This document shows, in pieces, positions 1 to 6,246 of a stretch of 12,893 bases of DNA. The stretch spans positions 1 to 12,893 of the forward strand of contig CAJTVH010000066.1 in NCBI GenBank assembly GCA_910579745.1, given 5' to 3'. Position 1 is the stretch's first letter; each line of letters begins with the position of its first letter. A program made the position numbers and the translations under genes. The DNA comes from an uncultured Clostridia bacterium. Its GTDB lineage: Bacteria > Bacillota > Clostridia > Lachnospirales > CAG-274. A model generated the notes under the pieces. The model did no database searches and had not been told where the DNA came from. It saw only the letters and a list, made by a program, of their open reading frames with translations.

Positions 1-217
1 TATTATAAATCTCTGGATGTTGCAACTTAGATATGGAATCCTTGTAAAAAAAGTGTCAACTCATATTGACAATATCATTGCTTTTAAGTTTTGCTGACAT
101 TAAAACACTTAAAGAGGGAATTTTAGAAGTTTTTATTAAGTATTTATTTAAGTGTTTAGTAGTTATTATTAATTTTTATAAGTAAATAAACATAAGGCTA
201 AATAAAAATTTCGCTTT
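1..217. other. AT-rich upstream region of the secreted-protein gene
   Basis: No gene is seen here. The stretch is very AT-rich. It contains an 11-base inverted repeat, AAACACTTAAA at 103-113 and TTTAAGTGTTT at 147-157, with 33 bases between the arms. This could be an operator or an mRNA leader hairpin upstream of the gene that starts at 266. A TTGACA at 66-71 has no matching -10 box at normal spacing, so I do not assign a promoter, although one must lie in or before this stretch. Confidence 0.4.
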
Positions 218-265
218 GTGTTATTTAATAAAAAAACAAAAAACTTAATTCAAGGAGGAATTGTT

Positions 266-1060
266 ATGAAAAGAAAACTGAAAAGAATTGCGGGCGTAGC
301 AATGGCTACAGCAATGGTAGCGGCAGGCTCAACAGCTATTTTCGCTAAAGACATGGGATGGGATATTTCCGGAGAGATTGACGCAGGATCTGTAACAATC
401 AGCGCAGATTTACCTACAGGCGCAACTTTAACAATCAAACCATACGGAAAAACTCAGATTAGCACTGGTGTAGGAACATATTTCCAAAGCGGTTTTGACT
501 ACGTTGACGCTGGAGACGCTGTAAGCTACAAAACAAGCATAGCAGGATATGTAGCTACAGTTAAAACAAAAGGCGAGGCTGCTCCTGTTTATGTAGCAAA
601 CACTACTTGGACAGGTACAACAAAACAAGTAAACGCTAAGATTGAAATGGGTAAACCTGTTTATAAAGATCAGGCTGACGCTACAGCCGGCGGTGTAACA
701 ATAGGTGCGGATCCTGAAGCGGAAGTTATGATAGACGGTTTAACAACAGCACCAGCTGATGACGCGGCAAAAGCAAAAGTTTGGGCAAAACAATTCCCAG
801 ACGCTGACACTAAGAGCGTAACTGTAGAGAGAGCTTCAGACGCGGCTTATGACGCTGTAAACGCTCCAACTGAGTATACAAAAGTTACAAGCACTGACGT
901 AGTTCAGCTTCAGCCAGGTATGGCTATTCCTATCAGAATTACAGGAAGCATGAACCCAGATGCTGCTTGGGAAGCAGGAGACGGTATTGGTATAACTCCT
1001 ATATTCAAACTTGCTCCAGACGCTGCTAACACAGCAACAACTCCAAGTTCAAACTCTTAA
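266..1060 (+). CDS. secreted Ala/Thr/Asp-rich protein of unknown function
   Basis: This 264-residue protein belongs to no family I recognise. The start at 266 is chosen over an in-frame ATG at 218 because an ideal AAGGAGG (252-258) sits 7 bases before it and because it places a signal peptide at the N-terminus: basic MKRKLKR, a hydrophobic Ala-rich stretch, and a likely cut after AIFA (residue 27). The mature part has no cysteine, no LPxTG motif, no lipobox and no second membrane segment, so it is probably released or held non-covalently at the cell surface. A short motif occurs twice, GSVTISAD (41-48) and GGVTIGAD (142-149), which suggests two related beta-rich modules. Codons look strongly selected (mostly gct/gca for Ala, aca for Thr), unlike the gcg/gcc-rich neighbours, which fits high expression. 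It is monocistronic, with its own terminator 54 bases downstream. A surface-layer, filament or matrix subunit is possible but is inference only. Confidence 0.85.
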   Translation: MKRKLKRIAGVAMATAMVAAGSTAIFAKDMGWDISGEIDAGSVTISADLPTGATLTIKPYGKTQISTGVGTYFQSGFDYVDAGDAVSYKTSIAGYVATVKTKGEAAPVYVANTTWTGTTKQVNAKIEMGKPVYKDQADATAGGVTIGADPEAEVMIDGLTTAPADDAAKAKVWAKQFPDADTKSVTVERASDAAYDAVNAPTEYTKVTSTDVVQLQPGMAIPIRITGSMNPDAAWEAGDGIGITPIFKLAPDAANTATTPSSNS

Positions 1061-1113
1061 TTTTAATAGTTTGTATAGAGAGAAAACTCAAATTAAAAAT
1101 TTCAATAAAAAAG

Positions 1114-1143
1114 ACGGAGCCGAGAAATCGGCTCTGTTTTTTT
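1114..1143 (+). terminator. rho-independent terminator of the secreted-protein gene
   Basis: A 10-bp stem (1114-1123 with 1128-1137, one G-U pair) closes a GAAA tetraloop and is followed by a run of T to 1143. It lies 54 bases after the stop codon at 1060. Its strength fits an abundant transcript. Confidence 0.9.
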
Positions 1144-1524
1144 GTGTACTTTTGTAACCAAAAGTACCAAAAGTTCCGAGGGGGGAAGATAATAAACTCC
1201 CGGCAAATTTTAAAAGCTGAGTTCTCAAACAAAAAGAATCCTTACAGACAAGCTGTACCGACCGCTTGAACCGCGCGGGCGTACGGATAATTTTTGTTTT
1301 TAAACTCAAAACGCTTTTGAAATTTGTTCCTCGGTTATCCCTTCGGGGTATCCCCTTCAAAGCAGCGGTTTATTCGCCGGCTTTATACAAGATTTTTAAC
1401 GGGGCGGGAGCGGCTGCGGCGAAAAGCCGCTAAGCGTTAATCGCTTTTTAAGATTAAAGGGATACGGGAATAGAAGGTATAAGAACCTGTTTTCATATAG
1501 TCAATAAATTTGAGAACGGACGGT
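1144..1524. other. non-coding, hairpin-rich intergenic stretch
   Basis: I see no convincing gene. Open frames here have poor starts and low-complexity products. The stretch is richer in G+C than most intergenic DNA in the window and carries several short inverted repeats: TACTTTTG/CAAAAGTA at 1147-1154/1159-1166, AGCGGCT/AGCCGCT at 1409-1415/1425-1431, and a TATCCC-TTC-GGGGTA hairpin near 1337-1351. Together with the elements that follow, it looks like accumulated repeat material rather than a single regulatory leader. Confidence 0.5.
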
Positions 1525-1617
1525 CAGCGAAACGATAGTTTCGCGCAAAAGTTTTTGTCCCGCTTTTTTCAAAAAGCGGGCAGAGTTTGAGACAGAGTCT
1601 CAAGGTTTTTCTTTTTT
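1525..1617 (+). repeat. three-hairpin repeat, copy 1
   Basis: Three inverted repeats follow one another. Hairpin 1 is GCGAAAC (1527-1533) with GTTTCGC (1538-1544). Hairpin 2 is CCCGCTTTTT (1559-1568) with AAAAAGCGGG (1571-1580). Hairpin 3 is TTGAGAC (1587-1593) with GTCTCAA (1597-1603), and a T-rich tract to 1617 follows it. The same order occurs on the minus strand at 1794-1870, where stems 2 and 3 have different bases that still pair. The last hairpin plus T-tract could also end transcription on the plus strand. Confidence 0.75.
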
Positions 1618-1631
1618 CAAGTGATTTGACC

Positions 1632-1916
1632 AGAGCGTATCTGAAAACTAAAATAACGTGAGTTCGACGAAAATTTATTGTTAATGGAACCTTTTTCTAT
1701 CGCAAAAAGGCTGGCCGCAAAGCTTTGCTTTGCTGCTCGCCCATGCGTCCCGGGTTCCAAACCTCCAAAAATGCTCTTGAAGCATTAAAAACCTTGAGGT
1801 TTCACCTCAAACTCCACAAACTTTTTGAAAAAAGTTTGACAAAAACTTTTGCGCGAAACTACGTTTCGCTGGTTTTACTGCTATTTCTCCGTCGAACTCA
1901 CGTTAAAATACGCTCT
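1632..1916 (-). mobile_element. 285-bp MITE-like element with terminal inverted repeats
   Basis: The ends are inverted copies of AGAGCGTAT (1632-1640; complement 1908-1916) and AACGTGAGTTCGACG (1655-1669; complement 1890-1904). The left end has about 11 extra bases between the two blocks. Read on the minus strand, the right-hand half carries the three-hairpin repeat: GCGAAAC/GTTTCGC at 1853-1869, CAAACTTTTT/AAAAAGTTTG at 1817-1838, and TTGAGGT/ACCTCAA at 1794-1810. The rest adds more pairing: CCTTTTT/AAAAAGG (1690-1710), a 12-bp palindrome (1717-1728), AATGCT/AGCATT (1770-1786), and a longer-range GGAACC/GGTTCC (1686-1691/1753-1758). No transposase is encoded and I see no clear target duplication. 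The class is inferred from structure only. Confidence 0.6.
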
Positions 1917-1936
1917 ATATAAATAAAAAACAATTC

Positions 1937-1965
1937 TTGAATTCAGTGGGGTAAAGTGATAAAAT
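1937..1965 (+). promoter_or_regulatory. sigma-A promoter for yerC-pcrA
   Basis: TTGAAT (1937-1942), a 17-base spacer and TAAAAT (1960-1965) match the vegetative consensus well. The predicted transcription start is near 1972, about 64 bases before the yerC start. The promoter begins 20 bases beyond the right end of the 1632-1916 element. Confidence 0.7.
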
Positions 1966-2035
1966 AATGGGAGAGAAGTATTTATTTGTTTTGATTTTTA
2001 ATCCGAAATATTAAACAGGGAACAGGTGGTTAAAG

Positions 2036-2326
2036 ATGAACGACAAACTAAAGATGGAAGCCAGCGACGAGCTTTTTAAAGCGATTTTACTGCTCAAGGA
2101 TGTTGAGGAATGTTATGATTTTTTTGAGGACATATGCACGGTGAACGAGATAAAAAGCCTCGCCCAAAGGTTTGAGGTGGCTAAACTTCTTAAAGAAGGC
2201 GAAACATATACAAACATAGCCAAAGTCACAGGCGCGTCTACCGCCACAATCAGCAGGGTGAACAGGGCTTTTAGTTATGGTACCGGAGGGTACAGGTCTA
2301 TTTTGGAGAGAATTAAGGAGAATTAA
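2036..2326 (+). CDS. yerC: YerC/YecD-family TrpR-like DNA-binding protein
   Basis: This 96-residue protein matches the small TrpR-related family (YerC/YecD) of Bacillota in length and layout. N-terminal helices (about 8-55) are followed by a helix-turn-helix around residues 57-76, with YTNIAKVTGASTATISRVNR as the recognisable part, and then a short basic C-terminal tail. The family is distinct from the enterobacterial tryptophan repressor, and its ligand and targets are not well established. The start has AGGTGG at 2024-2029, 6 bases upstream. It is the first gene of an operon: pcrA begins 2 bases after the stop, and the pcrA ribosome site lies inside the yerC coding end. This arrangement of a yerC homologue next to pcrA is common in the phylum. 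It probably acts as a dimeric transcription regulator in the cytoplasm. What it controls here cannot be read from the sequence. Confidence 0.9.
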   Translation: MNDKLKMEASDELFKAILLLKDVEECYDFFEDICTVNEIKSLAQRFEVAKLLKEGETYTNIAKVTGASTATISRVNRAFSYGTGGYRSILERIKEN

Positions 2327-2328
2327 TT

Positions 2329-3969
2329 ATGTCAGATTTAACAGCGGGATTAAATCCCGCGCAAAAAAAGGCGGTTCTTAAAACAGAGGGTCCCGTTTTA
2401 ATTTTAGCTGGGGCGGGTTCTGGAAAGACGACAGTACTTACTCACAGAATCGCTTATATTATAGAACAGGGAGTAAAACCCTACAACATTATGGCGATTA
2501 CTTTCACAAACAAAGCCGCCAGAGAGATGAAAGAAAGGGTAGAGAGGATTACACCTTTCGGAAAAGACGTATGGGTGAGTACTTTCCACTCGTCATGCGT
2601 AAGGATTTTAAGGCGGGATATAGAAAGGTTAGGGTATACGTCACAATTCACAATTTACGATTCAGACGATTCAGAAAGGCTTATCAAGGATATTTTAAAA
2701 GAATTTAACATAAGTGACAAGGATTTCTCACCCAAAATGGTTATGGGGAAGATAAGCGGGCAGAAAAACGAGCTTATATCAGCGAAAGCTTTCGCTGAAA
2801 CGGCGGGAGAGGATTTTTGGCTTAAAACAATCGGGAGAGTTTACACTGAATATCAAAAGAGGCTCAAACAAAACAACGCTCTTGATTTTGACGACCTCAT
2901 TTTTAAAACGGTGCAGCTTTTCGCCCAAAATCCTGATATTCTTGACAAGTACAGGGAAAAATTCCTTTATATAATGATAGACGAATATCAAGACACAAAT
3001 TCGTGTCAATATAACCTAATACGCCAGCTTTCATCGAAATACAGGAATTTATGTGCAGTTGGTGACGATGACCAAAGTATATACGGCTGGAGAGGAGCCA
3101 ACATAAGAAACATACTCGATTTTGAAAAGGATTTTAAAAACGCGGAAGTTATAAAACTTGAGCAGAATTATCGCTCCACGAAAGTAATTCTTGACGCAGC
3201 CAACACGGTTATTAAAAACAACATAAGCAGAAAAAGCAAGGAGCTTTGGACAGAAAATGAGGCGGGCGGTCTTATAAAGGCCATAGAACTGGAAAGCGAC
3301 TTTGACGAGGCGGCGTTTATCGCCGCGGAAATAGAAAAAGGCGTTAAAAACGGCGGGGAATATAAAGACTTCGCCATTTTATACAGAAACAACGCCATGA
3401 GCAGGGTTATTGAGGACAGGTTTGTCAGAAGCTCAATACCTTACAGACTTTTAGGCGGTGTTCCTTTCTATGGCAGAAAGGAAATCAAAGACGTTATGTG
3501 TTATCTCAAAGTATTATATAACCCATCTGACGACATTGCCCTAAAAAGAATTATAAACGTTCCAAAAAGAGGAATAGGGACCGCGACAATCGAAAAAGTG
3601 TCGCTTTTCGCCGAGGATTCGGGGATGTCTTTTTTTGAGGCGCTTTTAAACGCCGAGGATATTCCGGAGATTAAAAGCAGGGGGAAAAAATTAACGGATT
3701 TCGCCGGGGTTATATCAAACTTCAGAGAAGCTTCGGAAGAGCTTAAAATTTCTGAGCTTCTTGAGAAAATTATATCCGAAACGGGATATAGGGACGAACT
3801 TGAAAGCGAAAACACGGCGGAAGCCTTAAACCGTATTGAAAATATAAACGAGCTTATATCAAAGGCCGTTGAGTTTGAGAATACGGCGGAGAGAGCGGAT
3901 TTATCGGCTTTTCTTGAGGAGGTCGCTTTAGTCGCCGACAATGACTTTACACAGTTCGAAGGGACTTGA
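2329..3969 (+). CDS. pcrA: ATP-dependent DNA helicase PcrA, N-terminal part (frameshifted)
   Basis: This is the first 546 residues of a UvrD/Rep-type superfamily 1A helicase, a 3'-5' translocase used in repair, rolling-circle replication and clearing of RecA or stalled polymerase. Visible motifs: Q motif (Q12), Walker A AGAGSGKTT (27-35, K33), Ia ITFTNKAA (57-64), II DEYQDTN (218-224), III AVGDDDQSIYGWRGA (243-257) and IV near KLEQNYRST (276-284). Domains 1A, 1B and most of 2B are present. After EEVALVAD the frame runs into unrelated residues (NDFTQFEGT) and stops at 3967-3969. Motifs V and VI continue in another frame from 3941, so this piece alone should not be an active helicase. AAGGAG at 2315-2320 sets the start, 8 bases away. 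The linker that normally joins VALVAD to MTLHS is absent, which points to a deletion of 3n+2 bases rather than a single-base slip. Confidence 0.9.
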   Translation: MSDLTAGLNPAQKKAVLKTEGPVLILAGAGSGKTTVLTHRIAYIIEQGVKPYNIMAITFTNKAAREMKERVERITPFGKDVWVSTFHSSCVRILRRDIERLGYTSQFTIYDSDDSERLIKDILKEFNISDKDFSPKMVMGKISGQKNELISAKAFAETAGEDFWLKTIGRVYTEYQKRLKQNNALDFDDLIFKTVQLFAQNPDILDKYREKFLYIMIDEYQDTNSCQYNLIRQLSSKYRNLCAVGDDDQSIYGWRGANIRNILDFEKDFKNAEVIKLEQNYRSTKVILDAANTVIKNNISRKSKELWTENEAGGLIKAIELESDFDEAAFIAAEIEKGVKNGGEYKDFAILYRNNAMSRVIEDRFVRSSIPYRLLGGVPFYGRKEIKDVMCYLKVLYNPSDDIALKRIINVPKRGIGTATIEKVSLFAEDSGMSFFEALLNAEDIPEIKSRGKKLTDFAGVISNFREASEELKISELLEKIISETGYRDELESENTAEALNRIENINELISKAVEFENTAERADLSAFLEEVALVADNDFTQFEGT

Positions 3970-4501
3970 GTTTCCAAACGTTTTTATAGCGGGATTTGAG
4001 GAGGGGATTTTTCCGAGTTACAGAAGCATACTATCCGACAACCCAAACGCTGTAGAGGAGGAAAGAAGGCTTTGCTATGTAGGAATAACAAGAGCGAAAA
4101 GACAGCTTTATTTTACATACGCGAGGTCGAGAATGCAGCACGGCCAGACGATATCAAACGCTCCGTCGAGATTTTTAAAGGAAGTACCTATGGATTTTAT
4201 TGAAAAACGTAAAAACGATGATTCTAAAAACGAGGAGAAGCAGGCGACTTTTAGAAATAAAGCAAAATACAATCCTATAGGAAACAAGGAATATTTTACT
4301 TACGGAAAAATACCCGCCCCAAAAAATATCACTCTTGATTTTAAAGAAGGGGACAAGGTAAGACAGATTAAATACGGCGTAGGCGTGGTTAAAAACATAG
4401 CGCCAGCTGGGGCGGATTTTGAGGTTACCGTGGAGTTTCCAGAAGCGGGGACAAAAAAGTTTATGGCGATGCTGTCTAAAAATACTTTGAAAAAAATTTA
4501 G
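3941..4501 (+). CDS. pcrA: ATP-dependent DNA helicase PcrA, C-terminal part (frameshifted)
   Basis: This is the missing C-terminal end of the same helicase, 186 residues in the next frame and overlapping the upstream piece by 29 bases. It opens exactly at motif V (MTLHSSKGLEF) and carries motif VI (EEERRLCYVGITRAKRQLYF, about residues 39-58). A flexible linker and a Tudor-like C-terminal domain follow (EGDKVRQIKYGVGVVKNI, then VTVEFPEAGTKKF, about 133-186). In PcrA/UvrD the Tudor-like domain contacts RNA polymerase. The ATG at 3941 is the methionine normally internal to motif V, and the nearest GAGGAGG (3916-3922) is 18 bases away, too far for a good ribosome site, so independent translation is doubtful. 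The upstream stop in this frame is TAG at 3929-3931. Most likely this is the tail of a broken gene, or of an intact gene with a sequence error. Confidence 0.85.
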   Translation: MTLHSSKGLEFPNVFIAGFEEGIFPSYRSILSDNPNAVEEERRLCYVGITRAKRQLYFTYARSRMQHGQTISNAPSRFLKEVPMDFIEKRKNDDSKNEEKQATFRNKAKYNPIGNKEYFTYGKIPAPKNITLDFKEGDKVRQIKYGVGVVKNIAPAGADFEVTVEFPEAGTKKFMAMLSKNTLKKI

Positions 4502-4533
4502 AGAGGAAGCACATAGGCGCTGTTTAAAAAAAT

Positions 4534-4550
4534 TTGAGGTTTTGCCTCAA
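4534..4550 (-). repeat. solitary hairpin related to the three-hairpin repeat
   Basis: Read on the minus strand, GTGGA, then TTTGAGG and CCTCAAA arms around a short A-rich loop, then a run of T, closely follow the third hairpin of the 1632-1916 element and its flank. Only this hairpin is present here, in the gap between the pcrA tail and the next gene. The T-run lies on the minus-strand side, so it would stop antisense rather than sense transcription. Confidence 0.5.
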
Positions 4551-4658
4551 AATCCACCTCATAAGCTATAATCCATAACACTTGATATTTATTATTATAT
4601 TATCCTCATTTTATGAATAAAATTATTAAGACGAAGTTTTTAACAGAGGCGGTTTATT

Positions 4659-4913
4659 ATGAGGATTTCCGAAATTGAGAGAAAAGAGGTTATAAACGTC
4701 TGTGACGGCGGAAGACTTGGTTTTGTTTGCGATGTGGAAATAGACGTTAAAACGGGCTGTATTAAAAAACTGATTGTTCCGGCGAGGGGAAAATTTTTTG
4801 GTATTTTCGGACATGTACAGGAATATCACATTTGCTGGTGCGATATAAAATGTATCGGCGACGACTTAATTTTGATATGCGCCAATATTGACGATATTTT
4901 AGTGGAGTGTTAA
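4659..4913 (+). CDS. YlmC/YmxH-family PRC-barrel sporulation protein
   Basis: This 84-residue protein matches the YlmC/YmxH family: a single PRC-barrel beta domain that begins with a conserved MRISEIERKEVINV-like strand, then GGRLGFVCDVEIDV and IKKLIVPA strands, and ends in an IGDDLILI-type strand. The family is widespread in spore-forming Bacillota and is named for sporulation-associated expression. Its biochemical role is not known. The protein has five cysteines, more than usual for such a small cytoplasmic protein, including a CWC pair near residues 59-61. GAGGCGG at 4646-4652, 6 bases before the ATG, is the ribosome site. The methyltransferase gene follows after 21 bases, so the two are probably co-transcribed. 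A TATAAT at 4567-4572 has no good -35 box; a sporulation sigma factor promoter is possible but not demonstrable. Confidence 0.85.
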   Translation: MRISEIERKEVINVCDGGRLGFVCDVEIDVKTGCIKKLIVPARGKFFGIFGHVQEYHICWCDIKCIGDDLILICANIDDILVEC

Positions 4914-4934
4914 AAATTACAGGAGATTAAATTT

Positions 4935-6128
4935 ATGGAGGACTTTACTTCTATTAAAGAAAAGATTTTAAATACAATAGATTTTGATTTTTTTAATAAA
5001 GCGGTTTTGAGCAATCCTTTTAAAAAAGGAGAGGGAGTCTGCTTTAAGGCTGTCGTCTCTAAAATTTCAATCAAGGGCGGAGAGGGGTTTCAAATCTCTT
5101 ATTTTACTGATAAAAAAGTTACTCATGAAAATATCGTAATTGATAAGAATTTTAAAAAAGAGACTTTAGCCAATCTTGTCGACAAGATATTATCGCTTAT
5201 GACGGAGAATTTTAAGCAATGTGATTTATTCGCCGATAAATTTATTACTTTACTTATGAACAAAAAAAGGCAGTTTAAAATTACCGTCATAAGAGAAAAT
5301 GACAAAGCCGTTAAAAGCGAGGCTTCTCACGATGAGGAAAAAAACTATATTATTAAAGAGGGGGTTTACGCCGACTGGCTTTTTGAGATGGGTATTATTG
5401 ATAAAACCGGAAAAGTCCATAACTCTATGAGGAAGAAATTCAGGCAGATTAACCGTTTTGCCGAAATGATAGCCGACGTTGAGAAATTTATTCCCGAAAA
5501 CGGCGTTATTATTGATATGGGCTGCGGGAAATCATATTTGACTTTTGCCGTGTATTATTATTTTAACGTTATAAAAAAGAAGAATATTATTATAAAAGGT
5601 TTTGATTTGAAAAAGGACGTTGTTGACAACTGCAACGCTATCGCCAGGAAGTCAGGGTTTTTAAATCTTCGATTTTTCGCGGGGGATATTGCCGATATTG
5701 ACGCGTCAGAAAGGGCGGATATGATTATCACTCTTCATGCCTGCGACACAGCCACGGACATGGCCATCGCTCATGGCGTTAATCTAGGCTGCAAGGTTAT
5801 TATGAGCGTTCCCTGCTGTCAGCATGAATTATTCGGGCAGGTTAAAAACGACTCTCTTAGTCCTGTTTTATCCTACGGGATTTTGAGAGAGAGGTTTTCC
5901 GCTTTGCTTACAGACGGGCTGAGGGCTGAGGCTTTAAAGTTATTCGGATACAAAACTTCCGTGCTTGAGTTTATAGATATGGAACATACACCTAAAAATA
6001 TTATGATAAGGGCTGTTAAAAAGGACAACTTCACAAAATCTCAAAAAGCTGTTGAGGAGTATGAGAAGTCTCTTAGGGAATTTAATGTTTCTCCGATGAT
6101 TTGGAGACTTTTGAAAGACAAATATTAA
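4935..6128 (+). CDS. class I SAM-dependent methyltransferase (METTL25/RRNAD1-like)
   Basis: This 397-residue cytoplasmic protein has a poorly conserved N-terminal region (about 1-140) and a Rossmann-type methyltransferase domain (about 160-370). The SAM-binding motif I is IIDMGCGKSYL (192-202). The acidic strand-2 position falls at KGFDLKKD (221-228). A conserved ITLHACDTATD block (265-275) and a VPCCQHEL block (292-299) follow. This set matches the Methyltransf_32 group that includes eukaryotic METTL25/RRNAD1-type proteins. The substrate of the bacterial members is not established. The PCCQH and HACD segments may form a metal or active-site cluster, which is inference. Start: CAGGAGA at 4920-4926, 8 bases from the ATG. 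It is the second gene after the YlmC/YmxH-like gene. No strong terminator follows, only a T-run at 6172-6178 after a weak hairpin. Confidence 0.8.
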   Translation: MEDFTSIKEKILNTIDFDFFNKAVLSNPFKKGEGVCFKAVVSKISIKGGEGFQISYFTDKKVTHENIVIDKNFKKETLANLVDKILSLMTENFKQCDLFADKFITLLMNKKRQFKITVIRENDKAVKSEASHDEEKNYIIKEGVYADWLFEMGIIDKTGKVHNSMRKKFRQINRFAEMIADVEKFIPENGVIIDMGCGKSYLTFAVYYYFNVIKKKNIIIKGFDLKKDVVDNCNAIARKSGFLNLRFFAGDIADIDASERADMIITLHACDTATDMAIAHGVNLGCKVIMSVPCCQHELFGQVKNDSLSPVLSYGILRERFSALLTDGLRAEALKLFGYKTSVLEFIDMEHTPKNIMIRAVKKDNFTKSQKAVEEYEKSLREFNVSPMIWRLLKDKY

Positions 6129-6208
6129 AAGCTAAAATTTTAGGAATGGGGCCAGTAAGTGTACGTACATCTTTTTTTTAGGAGATTTGCCGAATTTAGT
6201 AATTTGTA

Positions 6209-6237
6209 TTGACAAGGATTTAGAAAGACTATATGAT
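6209..6237 (+). promoter_or_regulatory. near-consensus sigma-A promoter upstream of the GH43 region
   Basis: TTGACA (6209-6214), exactly 17 bases, then TATGAT (6232-6237). The predicted transcription start is near 6244, within about 3 bases of the left end of the miniature element at 6247. Transcription would run through the whole element into the xylosidase gene, giving a leader of about 430 bases. It is the best promoter match in the window. Confidence 0.7.
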
Positions 6238-6246
6238 ATTACTATA

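Noticed and set aside
66..71. TTGACA as a -35 box
   Set aside because: No acceptable -10 box lies 16-18 bases downstream.
218..265. Longer N-terminus for the secreted protein starting at 218
   Set aside because: The in-frame ATG at 218 has no ribosome site and would bury the signal peptide; the ATG at 266 has an ideal one.
1088..1360. Open frame of 90 codons on the minus strand
   Set aside because: It uses a TTG start without a ribosome site, runs through the terminator of the upstream gene, and the translation looks like repeat DNA.
1725..1922. Open frame of 65 codons on the plus strand
   Set aside because: It lies across the hairpin-rich element, has no ribosome site, and its product is low-complexity basic and hydrophobic sequence produced by the inverted repeats.
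3955..3972. Programmed +1 frameshift in pcrA, as in prfB (GAAGGG just before ACT TGA)
   Set aside because: The spacing differs from prfB, the tRNA on ACT could not re-pair with CTT, and shifting there would destroy motif V. A deletion explains the gap better.
3501..3977. Long open frame antisense to pcrA (158 codons)
   Set aside because: It is a shadow of the sense gene: Ser/Phe-rich translation, no ribosome site, no family resemblance.
4501..4535. Possible third copy of the AT-rich miniature element (AGGAAGCAC near 4504)
   Set aside because: Only a few bases match; there is no opposite end and no core sequence.
6160..6178. Palindrome TGTACGTACA followed by a T-run as terminator of the methyltransferase gene
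   Set aside because: A perfect palindrome without a loop leaves only a 4-bp stem; too weak to call.
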